DNA of 64,000 nucleotides from an uncultured Myroides sp. Lineage in GTDB: Bacteria > Bacteroidota > Bacteroidia > Flavobacteriales > Flavobacteriaceae. The notes under the pieces were generated by a model. It was not told where the DNA came from. It did no database searches and saw nothing but the letters and a program-made list of their open reading frames with translations. Each line of letters begins with the position of its first letter. Position 1 is the first letter of the stretch. Where the stretch lies: NCBI GenBank assembly GCA_913777665.1, contig CAJYTF010000015.1, positions 62,001 through 126,000 on the forward strand. Reading direction: 5' to 3'. The position numbers and the translations under genes were made by a program. This document shows, piece by piece, positions 53,474-61,222 of the stretch.

Positions 53474-53887
53474 GTGGTAAAAAGAAGTCCAAAAACAACA
53501 GGGAAGAAAAATCAATCTTTATCTGCGGTTGAGAATGTTGATAAAAAAAGAGGAAACAGTTGGGTGGGAGATTTAACATATCCTATTAGGGATGTTCTCA
53601 TAGCTTCTATGAGTAATGGATTGTTTCTTATAGCTGTAATGGCTCTTGTTATTGTAACTTTTGTTTATCGATTACCAGACACAGAGCTTCGGTCTTTTGC
53701 AAAAGATGTTTATAGAGCTTGGAAAGATTTATCAATAATTGGATGGGTGCTTTGGCTTATTTCTTGTGGAATATGGTTATTTCATGTGAGGTTTATTAGT
53801 AAGAGGTCAAATAAAGAGATCATACGTCTCGCAGGAGAAAAAGATAAATATCAAAAACAACTTTTTGAACGTGCTACTACTAAATAA
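53474..53887 (+). CDS. Membrane protein of an unrecognised two-gene operon (first gene)
   Basis: 137 residues; start taken as the GTG at 53474, as there is no ATG before the hydrophobic part. A basic N-terminus (KRSPKTTGKKN) is followed by a short amphipathic part, two transmembrane helices (about 45-64 and 88-107) and a basic, coiled-coil-like tail (RSNKEIIRLAGEKDKYQKQLFER). It resembles no family that I know. The next gene follows after 18 bases and shares the strong terminator at 54490. Base composition is more AT-rich than the flanking housekeeping genes, which fits transfer. Confidence 0.6.
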   Translation: MVKRSPKTTGKKNQSLSAVENVDKKRGNSWVGDLTYPIRDVLIASMSNGLFLIAVMALVIVTFVYRLPDTELRSFAKDVYRAWKDLSIIGWVLWLISCGIWLFHVRFISKRSNKEIIRLAGEKDKYQKQLFERATTK

Positions 53888-53905
53888 CATTAAATAAATA
53901 TTAAT

Positions 53906-54469
53906 ATGTATACAATAGCTATCTATGGTTTCATAATTTGTATAATTATGGCAATAATACATTTAATGTATCAATTTGTTATATTGCCTTCATTAAAACA
54001 ATCATTGAGATTTAAGTTTCATAAATTAAATGATGAGGTAATTTCTATGGTAATAGATGATAAAGCTAGCATTCCTCCTTTGGAATTTAACTTTACTATG
54101 CATATAATTGGAACAGGTATTAAAAACTTATCTCACTATAATTTAGCATCTATTTTTACTATTAGTAATATAAGTAAGAAAGAAGATGAAGTTATCAATT
54201 CAAAAATTGAAGAACTTGAGAAGCAGATGCACAATGAAAGATTGAAACAGATACATCAGGAATGTCTAAACATAGCATTCAAAGCTTTTATTTATAACAC
54301 AGCTATGTTATTAATTTATTTATTACCTATTTTTCTTGTATTGTATTTATTTTCAAAAATGTTTGGATACAGTAAGAATATAAAAAACTTTTATTTGAGT
54401 TGGATAAATAATAGAATTGAGAGTAATTTTACACCCATTAATGCTCAAAGACAGTATTGTTATTTTTAA
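53906..54469 (+). CDS. Membrane protein of an unrecognised two-gene operon (second gene)
   Basis: 187 residues. One N-terminal transmembrane helix (about 3-28), a ~95-residue soluble region rich in charged residues with a coiled coil near 97-115 (KIEELEKQMHNERLKQIHQE, core EELEKQMHNERLKQI), then a second hydrophobic helix (about 128-150) and a short tail. No known domain. It is the second gene of the operon with 53474-53887. The pair could be a transport, signalling or defence module; none of these is shown by the sequence. Confidence 0.6.
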   Translation: MYTIAIYGFIICIIMAIIHLMYQFVILPSLKQSLRFKFHKLNDEVISMVIDDKASIPPLEFNFTMHIIGTGIKNLSHYNLASIFTISNISKKEDEVINSKIEELEKQMHNERLKQIHQECLNIAFKAFIYNTAMLLIYLLPIFLVLYLFSKMFGYSKNIKNFYLSWINNRIESNFTPINAQRQYCYF

Positions 54470-54489
54470 AAATCATTTTAGTAAAATAC

Positions 54490-54526
54490 AAAATTAATAG
54501 CTCGATAATTTCGAGCTATTAATTTT
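54490..54526 (+). terminator. Terminator of the two-gene membrane operon
   Basis: Long perfect stem AAAATTAATAGCTCG / CGAGCTATTAATTTT with a 7-base loop, 21 bases after the stop at 54469. Confidence 0.88.
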
Positions 54527-54601
54527 ACAACGAGTCTGTAAAAAATACTTATTCAGTTACTATTTTGGCGACAAGACGCACGTTCCCTATAAGAAAACTT
54601 G

Positions 54602-55837
54602 TTATTTAAAGATTTTGAAGTAATTTTTCTCTGTGAATAGTTTTAATTTATCCTTTATCCAAATAGCGCTAACAGTAACGAAGTGAAAAATGAAGTTTTT
54701 AAGTCTAAAATTGCGTTTAACGAAGTCTAATTTTTTACTGAACTTTCTTTATTAAGTATTGGTAAATAATGTTTGAAATCGCCCCAATAACCATAAATAC
54801 TAAATTTTCATTTAAGTACGAAAATGGTAAGCGTTTCCAATTAAAATTATTCTTTAAATCGTCAAAATTGCGTTCCATCGCTCCACGTTTATTGTAGAAG
54901 TTTAAAACCTCAATTTTGTTCATAGACTTATTACTTGTAAGGATTGAATAATATTTATATTGACCTTCCCTATCTTTAATACGTTTTACAATGGCTCTGT
55001 ATTCCTTTTCTTTTTTATTCTTTGAAACGAAAGGAATATAAACCATTTCGCCAACTTCAAAGGTTTGGTTATTTTTAGAAACTTTTTGCCAATTATTAAT
55101 TAGTTTAGCTTCTGACTTAAATGTTGGGTTGTGTCTGCTCTAATGAAGAAATCAATTTTATGATTATCCATTAATTGTATAATATCGAATTGATACGCTG
55201 CGGAATCACTACGAAAATATTTAACAGGTATATCTCTGGAATTTAATAAATCCAAGCATCTTGTTAATGTTTCTTTCATTTTAAATGATGCAGGACTATT
55301 TCCGTTTATACCCTCAATATATACAGGTACTTGTCCTAAAAACGCTACGCCAGGTTGATAACCACGTGTTTTTTCATAAGTCCAACAAGCGTCATACTTT
55401 TCTGTTTCGATTATTACATTATCATAGTCTAAAACATCGGTAGCTATTACATTTAGTTTTTTGGCTATGTCAATTAGTAAATCGTTCAATACATTGTTTG
55501 AACAAAATTCGTGTTCTGCTCCTTTTGGAGATTGCCAAATAAATTTAGGGGTTGCAAGCGAACGAAGTATTCCAGAAATTCTATCTGGAGATGGTGTCGC
55601 TAAATTAGGAGTACCTTCAAGTTTAGATTTCAAGAATACAGTATCTTCAAGTCTTACGGCTCCGCAAACGTTAGAATATATTCAATACAATAAAATATCA
55701 CTATATGAATATTTAGATTGTTTTGCTCTACTTCCTAACGAAGAATTAATAAGGTCATCTATGCCTTGTTTCTGTATCTCATTAATAACAAAGTTAATAC
55801 CTCCGAAAGGATTTACTTTTTTGTTCGAGATTTTAAT
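54602..55837 (-). pseudogene. Decayed IS1380-family transposase
   Basis: The pieces line up as one transposase of ~412 residues. The N-terminal part (NPFGGINFVINEIQKQGI near 55795) is in the frame of 55100-55633 but is cut by a TGA at 55682-55684 (probably a former Trp codon). The central part has SGILRSLATPKFIW, DYDNVIIETEKYDACWTYEK and FRSDSAAYQ, the last with catalytic Asp. A frameshift near 55110-55120 leads to the frame of 55046-54735 (NKRGAMERNFDDLKNNFNWKRLPFS, core RGAMERNFDDLKN), and another near 54740 leads to the C-terminus (KRNFRLKNFIFHFV), ending at TAA 54602-54604. No start codon is seen at the N-terminal end. No terminal inverted repeats were found by eye. Confidence 0.85.
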
Positions 55838-55907
55838 ATTATCGGACGACTAATTTCATTTGTTTTTAATTTTAGGTTTTGTATCTTTACATTAAATATT
55901 AAAATAG

Positions 55908-55976
55908 TGGACCACATCGGAATTGAACCGATTTACGCTGAATGTCAAGTCCTGCTGTAATCTTCCTGAGTGGCCC
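55908..55976 (-). other. tRNA-like sequence, probably a degenerate tRNA
   Basis: On the minus strand GGGCCAC pairs with GTGGTCC over the full 7-bp acceptor stem (one G-U) and ATCGG-TTCAATT-CCGAT is a perfect T arm with the conserved TTCAAnn loop. The middle, 37 nt, is too short and has no D stem; an anticodon stem CAGGA/TTCAG with one mismatch would give the loop CTTGACA (anticodon TGA). It is probably a tRNA relic or an attachment-site remnant rather than a working tRNA. Confidence 0.5.
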
Positions 55977-55986
55977 ATTAATATAA

Positions 55987-56016
55987 AAGGGGAACTGTTA
56001 GCGCAGTTCTCTTTTT
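55987..56016 (-). terminator. Terminator after the coiled-coil/winged-helix gene
   Basis: AGAACTG / CAGTTCC-type stem (GAACTG / CAGTTC, extended by A-G rich flanks) with a 6-base loop; T-rich on both strands. It lies 2 bases from the stop at 56019. Confidence 0.7.
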
Positions 56017-56018
56017 AT

Positions 56019-56516
56019 TTATAAATAATAAGGTTCTACTAAATCCCCATTATTATCAAACCATTCATTTAAACCAAAATGTTGACCTTTAACATTTGGA
56101 CTTGTATGTTCTTTTAATTCATTTTTTTCTACCATTCTTTTACAAGTTAATCTAATTGTTGGTATAAAATCAAAGTCTAAATCTGGCTCCTTGTCCTTTA
56201 TAACTTTTGAAATATCCGCTATGGGTAATAATTTATTTTCATTTTTTAATACCCATAATATTTTCTGCTTCCAACCTGTATTAGAATCATAAGCTGTTTC
56301 TATTTTTGGTAAAAAAGAAGCCATTACATAATCAATTTTTTGTATCTTATTTTGAATTTCAGATATTTCTTTATCTATTGCTACGGTTAATGTCGCTCTT
56401 TCATTTTCTTTTTGCGCTAACTCCTTTTTTAAATCTTCTAACGATTTCCATAATAAGTCATAAGCTTCTTTTAACTCTGAATCTAAACCTCTTAATGCTC
56501 TTCTTCTACTTATCAT
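56019..56516 (-). CDS. Coiled-coil protein with possible C-terminal winged helix
   Basis: 165 residues. Residues ~8-65 are a continuous coiled coil (ELKEAYDLLWKSLEDLKKELAQKENE, core DLKKELAQKENERATL; then DKEISEIQNKIQKIDYVM). Residues ~80-165 look like a winged helix: QKILWVLKNENKLLPIADISKVIKDKEPDLD (core LPIADISKVI), FIPTIRLTCKRMVEKNELKEH, followed by a short wing with GQHFGLNEWFD. The layout fits a small DNA-binding or adaptor protein of an accessory element. Unrecognised family. It has its own terminator. Confidence 0.6.
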   Translation of the reverse strand: MISRRRALRGLDSELKEAYDLLWKSLEDLKKELAQKENERATLTVAIDKEISEIQNKIQKIDYVMASFLPKIETAYDSNTGWKQKILWVLKNENKLLPIADISKVIKDKEPDLDFDFIPTIRLTCKRMVEKNELKEHTSPNVKGQHFGLNEWFDNNGDLVEPYYL

Positions 56517-56663
56517 AAAGAAATATTTTTTGCTAATTATTTAACACAACAAATATAAACATTTTTATCACAACAAAACACATCAATTATATTTATTTTA
56601 TTTTTTTGTATATTTACTTCCAAATTAAATGAATGATATAAAAATATTTGAATAACATATAAT

Positions 56664-56815
56664 AGCGTTTACTCGTAGAGCTTCTCAAAAACGACCAATT
56701 TAAAAGAATATGCACTACACAAGTAAGTTACTCTATGCCGTTTGGCGTGGGCGTTACTTATTAGTGCATTGGTGCTTGGTCGTACCTTGAGAACTGTAAG
56801 TAATTGTTCCACGCT
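56664..56815. repeat. 152-nt nested palindrome (structured RNA or mobile element candidate)
   Basis: Seven pairs of inverted repeats share one centre near 56739. From outside in they are AGCGT/ACGCT, TTACT/AGTAA, TTCTCAA/TTGAGAA (56682-56688, 56787-56793), ACGACCAA/TTGGTCGT (56691-56698, 56776-56783), TGCACTA/TAGTGCA (56711-56717, 56762-56768), AAGTAA/TTACTT and GCC/GGC around the loop GTTT. It fills most of the 350-bp gap 56517-56866, which has no clear gene apart from this. The long stem with regular internal loops is not a terminator (no T-run). Confidence 0.8.
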
Positions 56816-56866
56816 TTTAATTTATTAACGTTACACAGGAACATTGTAACATTAATTTTAAACGGT

Positions 56867-57265
56867 ATGAAAAAAACTATTTTATGTACTTTAATCTTAT
56901 TAGGGAGTTTAACAGTAAACGCCCAAAGTAGTACAGAAGGAAAGGCATTGACCGAGTATTATGATGGATTCAGTAATTTCAAAATCGGTGGTAAATGGGA
57001 ACGTTTAGGTTTTCGACTAACAATTGACCATAAGTTAAAAGAAATACATTTATCAGGCAACCATCTATACACTTACAATATTAAACGTATTGAAGATATT
57101 GATACAGATCGAGATGCTTATCATTTAGTCTTATATTCGGGACCCAATGGCGCATCTGAAAAAACTACATTAATTTATGATAACAAAAAACATGAAGCTG
57201 AACTGTTTTCTGAAGATGAAAGAGGTTCAATTCAGTTTAAACTTGTAGATTCCTCTTGGAAATAA
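56867..57265 (+). CDS. Small secreted protein, unknown function
   Basis: 132 residues from the ATG at 56867, where a signal peptide (MKKTILCTLILLGSLTVNAQ) begins; the frame is open further upstream to a TTG at 56804, which is not likely used. The mature part is a ~110-residue, beta-rich soluble domain (KIGGKWERLGFRLTIDHKLKEIHLSG, core WERLGFRLTIDHKLKE; YHLVLYSGPNG). No known family. No T9SS sorting domain, so it is probably periplasmic. A terminator follows. Confidence 0.65.
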   Translation: MKKTILCTLILLGSLTVNAQSSTEGKALTEYYDGFSNFKIGGKWERLGFRLTIDHKLKEIHLSGNHLYTYNIKRIEDIDTDRDAYHLVLYSGPNGASEKTTLIYDNKKHEAELFSEDERGSIQFKLVDSSWK

Positions 57266-57275
57266 TAAATTACCA

Positions 57276-57307
57276 AAAAGCTCCAAATTATATGGAGCTT
57301 TATTTTT
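57276..57307 (+). terminator. Terminator after the small secreted protein gene
   Basis: AAGCTCCA / TGGAGCTT stem with a 7-base loop, A-run before and T-rich stretch after, 10 bases from the stop codon. Confidence 0.8.
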
Positions 57308-57377
57308 ATATTGACTTTAAATTTAAGTTTCCGTACGTTTACACCATAAATTTAAACCTGCGTATTTTACATTTGTA

Positions 57378-57614
57378 TTAATCTTTTGGTAATTTAAATT
57401 GTATGTATTTTTCATCTTCTCCAATACCTATAATTTTATTGAATGTTGCGATAAATAAATCTTTCTTTTCTTCATTGTCAAAATTGCAGTTAATTTCTAA
57501 TCCAAAGTGTCCAGCTTTCAAAGTGAATTTGGTTTGTGGAATGAATTTTTCAATAACTATTGCCATTTTTCTTGTTTCACTATCAGAATCTGCTTTAAAG
57601 CTATGTCTAATCAT
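57378..57614 (-). CDS. Hypothetical small protein
   Basis: 78 residues with a balanced, soluble composition (IRHSFKADSDSETRKMAIVIEKF at the N-terminus with core KADSDSETRKMAIVI; FNKIIGIGEDEKYIQFKLPKD at the end with core GIGEDEKYIQFKL). No recognisable domain. It is alone in a 470-bp stretch between two plus-facing and minus-facing genes; codon pattern and length make it plausible. Confidence 0.55.
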   Translation of the reverse strand: MIRHSFKADSDSETRKMAIVIEKFIPQTKFTLKAGHFGLEINCNFDNEEKKDLFIATFNKIIGIGEDEKYIQFKLPKD

Positions 57615-57673
57615 AATCGTAAATTTTGAGGTTATGATAAATATATAAAAAATTTATTGAAATTAAAATTGTT

Positions 57674-57730
57674 ATAAAAAAAACCGATGAGGTTTACTCA
57701 TCGGTTTAGAATAGATTTAACAGAAACTAG
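57674..57730. terminator. Terminator hairpin, copy 2 of the triplicated sequence
   Basis: AAACCGATGA-GGTTTAC-TCATCGGTTT followed by AGAATAGATTTAACAGAAACTA. It matches copies 1 and 3, and its tail TTTAACAGAAACTA matches the tail of copy 3 up to the pnp stop. It ends the leucine-rich-repeat protein gene (-). Confidence 0.87.
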
Positions 57731-57736
57731 TTGTTT

Positions 57737-58678
57737 TTACTTTATAACTACCTTTTCTGTTTTATTTCCTTTATCGGTTTGTATTACAAACAAATACATT
57801 CCTTTGCTTAAATTAGAAACATCTATTTGATTAAAATTATTTTTTATTGATTTGATCCATTTACCTGAACTATCTAAAATTTGCACCGATTGTAAGGTTA
57901 CGCCATCAGTCGTTTTTTGTTCAATGGAAACATATTCCGTTGCAGGATTTGGATAAATCTTAAAAATTTCATTTACAAATTTTTCTGTTTTTAATGTACA
58001 TACATCACTGAAATAGAAATTAGTATAGTCATGTACACCATCCCATGTAATTGACCAATTATCATACGGAGGTAAATTGTTTGTTGCATCTAAAGGGTTG
58101 TCAACTTCAATACATATGTTGTAATCTGAACCTGCATGTAAAATAATTGAAACAGCACTTGCTTGGTTGTTTCGTAAACTAATTCGTTCTAAATTTCTTA
58201 ATTCACGAACAAAGAGGTAGTTAAATTTTGGGCTGTTGCTAAAATCTAATTCGCGTATTTCTCTGGCCGGAACATCTAACGTTGTATTATCAAGTTCTAA
58301 TTCTTCTAAAGAACTTAAAGGTGTTGCATCAAAAGAATTTAAGTCACAGTTGTCTAAATATATTTTTTTTAAATTTGATAAATTGCTGAAACTTATGTTG
58401 GTCGCGTCATTTATGACCTTAAGTATTTCTAAGTTAGTAAAATCATTAAACCCATCTAAATTACCAACATATGGAAAATTATTGGGGCTTTTGTTTATAA
58501 AATCTAATTCTGTAACTGTTAGGGCATCACTGGTTAAAATTTGACCGTTAATTAATCCGTCGCTATCAAACCCCCAATGTACCAAATAGTTTTCAAAATT
58601 TTGATCGGGGATAAGGGTTATTTGTGCCTTTGTTAGAAAAGACACAAATATGATTAAGGTTAAAATTAGTTTTTTCAT
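57737..58678 (-). CDS. T9SS-secreted leucine-rich-repeat-like protein
   Basis: 313 residues. Signal peptide 1-18 (MKKLILTLIIFVSFLTKAQ). Residues ~40-190 contain LRR-like units with regular Leu spacing (NLEILKVIND, NLSNLKKIYLDNCDL, PLSSLEELELDNTTL, LRNLERISLRNNQ). The last ~75 residues are a T9SS type A sorting domain: KIYPNPATEYVSI, VQILDSSGKWIKSI, VSNLSKGMYLFVIQT, KVVIK. Such LRR cargo is common in Flavobacteriaceae; surface adhesion or a protein-binding role is inferred. It starts 3 bases downstream of the metalloprotease stop, so it may be in the same transcript. Confidence 0.85.
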   Translation of the reverse strand: MKKLILTLIIFVSFLTKAQITLIPDQNFENYLVHWGFDSDGLINGQILTSDALTVTELDFINKSPNNFPYVGNLDGFNDFTNLEILKVINDATNISFSNLSNLKKIYLDNCDLNSFDATPLSSLEELELDNTTLDVPAREIRELDFSNSPKFNYLFVRELRNLERISLRNNQASAVSIILHAGSDYNICIEVDNPLDATNNLPPYDNWSITWDGVHDYTNFYFSDVCTLKTEKFVNEIFKIYPNPATEYVSIEQKTTDGVTLQSVQILDSSGKWIKSIKNNFNQIDVSNLSKGMYLFVIQTDKGNKTEKVVIK

Positions 58679-58681
58679 AAA

Positions 58682-61109
58682 TTACTGTATTGTTAGGTTA
58701 TGGCTTTCAATTACATTGTTATCACATACCAGTACTACTCGGTACAATCCCGGGGTAAATTGTGACGTATTTATATTTATAGAATTGCTGTTTAAATTTA
58801 AAATGTAATTAGCATTTGTATTACTATTTACATTTACTAACATTAAATAGGCATTATTACAATTAAGCTGATTATATTGTACAGTTACATTGTTTGTTGC
58901 CGGATTTGGATAAATGTTATGAAGTAATACTGCATTGTTGGGTGTTATAGTAACTTCTTTCATGTCCTTATATCCGTCATAATCTGCAACAACTTCTAAT
59001 AAATAGGTTCCGTTTGTATTGCTTACCGTATAATTTTGCCCAGTGTGTAATAAAGTACCATTAGCATCGTACCAATTATAAACAGCAGACTCGTTAATAG
59101 ATAGTGCTTGTAGGGTATTATTAGTTACAAAAGCATCAGCATCAAACAAATCGCGTTCATTTTTATTAACTAAATACAGTTCGCCACCCATTAATTCCCC
59201 TGTGTTATTATGCCAATGTTCTACATTAAAACCAAATTCGTTATTTTCTGAATATGCATCGGTTAAAAAGTTTACTTTCACATTTAGCAATCCAAACTCA
59301 TTATCAGAAGGGAAATTATTCAAAAATATTTCGGTATCTTCATTAACAATTATGGTTTTATCTCCAAATTCTGTAAAGTTTGTTCCTTGAAAGCCACTAT
59401 TTTGCCATATAGTCCATAGTCTGTCATCAAAAGTAAACTTAACTTCTGCTTCCTCAAATATGTTAGTGTTAGGAAAGTGGTATTTATCCTTACTCAATTT
59501 AATTCGATAATCTTGTACTACATTTCCTTCAAAATTTCCAATATGTATTATACCAGATTTATGGCTTTTATCTACTAATGTAACATTTTTTAAAGCAATA
59601 TTGTTGGAGTTTTTAAAAAGATAGCTATATCCATCGTCTTCTGGCAATGCGGATGTGTCATTTGCTGAAACAATTTTAGCAAGTATGCAGAAATGCCAAG
59701 GTTCATCTATGTCTAAATAATCCCCTGAATAAGGTGTATCCCAAGGAAAGGAAAAAATCATTTCCTCATAAGATTCCATACTCGGAATGGTAATTTCGCC
59801 AATCATATCGCCTAATGGTTTTCCAGTTGGTGTGAAAACATTACCTTCCCAAACTGATTTTGGTAAATTTGTACCTGCTTTAGTCCAATATAACTTAAGT
59901 TTTGCATTATCATTTGATACAGTACAACCTTTGTTTACAATACGTACCTTTACGTAATTAGTATTTGCATTATAAGGGTTTTGATGTTCGGTATTGTTGT
60001 CATTGTTATTACGAATCCAAATATCAGGACTATCCCATAATGTTGTAGAAATAGTATCTGGTTCAGAACCAAAATCCTCAACTGTATTACGTAACATTAA
60101 ATCAAATCCGTTTAAATCAGCCTCAATTAAGGCTTTGTAAATTGGTGTGTCTATGCCATCTGTCAATAAATAATGCATTCTTTCAGCTTGACCTGTAGAA
60201 AAAATTGTCTTACAAAGTAAGCCTCCATAAGACATTATGTTGTTAACAAGTGCGCTATCAACTTGGTAAGGTGTGCCATCACAATTTATCTGACTTCCAA
60301 TATACACACAATTTGTAGTATTATGATATGGATTTGCAGGGTTTTCTATTAAACCAGGATCTGCCGCAGTATCTCTTACTCTATCTCCAGCAGTGTCGGC
60401 ATTGTAGTAAGGGTCATTAGGATCCCTTGTAACCCTTTCACAAAAAGGTAGAAATCCTGTACCGTTAGGATCATTAGGGATGTCGTTCATGTAACCAATT
60501 GTATGCATTACACCAAAAGAATGTGCAATTTCATGCGCTAAAATTACTCTATAATTGGGGTTAGTCATTACGATTCCTCTTAATATAATTGAATTTTGAC
60601 CAGGAGATGCTACGCCATCTATCCATCCTTGTATAGAATCTTTTACATATATATTAATAGCATTATCAACATAAGCGCCTTTAAGAATACCCCCTTTCTT
60701 TAGCTTTCCAAGATGATTTTCCGTAAACTGAAATATCATCTCTTAATATACCAATGCCATTTAGTTCAAAACAAATATTAAAAGGGGCAAAAGTTTTATT
60801 TAGGCTTTCCATACTTTTTGTTGCTAAACTATAATCTAATAATTGGAAGCCACCTGTGCCATCATCTTTAGTTACAGCCCAAAAATTCAACCGTAACCTT
60901 TTAGGTAACATAGGATAATCTATTGGAGCAGTCCATACATAATCTTGATTTTCGAAATTAATTCCTGTTATTCCATTAGTAGTTATTGGTGTATGTGTTT
61001 CTGAACCAGCACCACAATTATAGCTTTGTGCAGTTACGTTATTAATTGTGAATAAAAACAAAGCAATTAAAAGAGATAAGTAGTTTTTTTTAAATGTAAT
61101 TTTGTTCAT
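58682..61109 (-). pseudogene. M43-family zinc metalloprotease with T9SS sorting domain, split by a frameshift
   Basis: Two frames make one protein of ~808 residues. The first (61109-60681) has a signal peptide (MNKITFKKNYLSLLIALFLFTINNVTAQ core LSLLIALFLF) and the propeptide-like part, up to GKSSWKAKERG. The second (from ~60692 to 58682) continues GILKGAYVDNAINIYV and holds the zinc site HEIAHSFGVMHT near 60535 (HExxHxxGxxH) and a Met-turn NIMSYGG. Then come beta-sandwich domains and a T9SS sorting domain (NIYPNPATNNVTV). The break is a run of five C on the plus strand (60690-60694): with four, the frame is restored. It may be inactivation, phase variation or a sequencing error. Secreted protease of the pappalysin type by homology. 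Confidence 0.82.
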
Positions 61110-61166
61110 TATGTTTAGTTTTTAAGTTAGTGTGTGGTAAATATAACAAAAATTAACATAATTTTA

Positions 61167-61222
61167 AATAAAAAAACCGATGAGGTTTACTCATCGGTTT
61201 AGAACAGATTTAACAGAAACTA
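61167..61222. terminator. Terminator of pnp, copy 3 of the triplicated sequence
   Basis: AAACCGATGA-GGTTTAC-TCATCGGTTT followed by AGAACAGATTTAACAGAAAC and directly by the pnp stop codon. This copy has an obvious job, so it is probably the original from which copies 1 and 2 derive. Confidence 0.88.

Noticed and set aside
55461-55960. Plus-strand open frames over the transposase relic and the tRNA-like sequence
   Set aside because: They are antisense to the IS1380 coding sequence, whose protein pattern is clear on the minus strand.
56664-56830. Integron attC site
   Set aside because: The hairpin looks similar in shape, but no GTTRRRY / RYYYAAC core pair is found at its ends and no integrase or cassette array is near.
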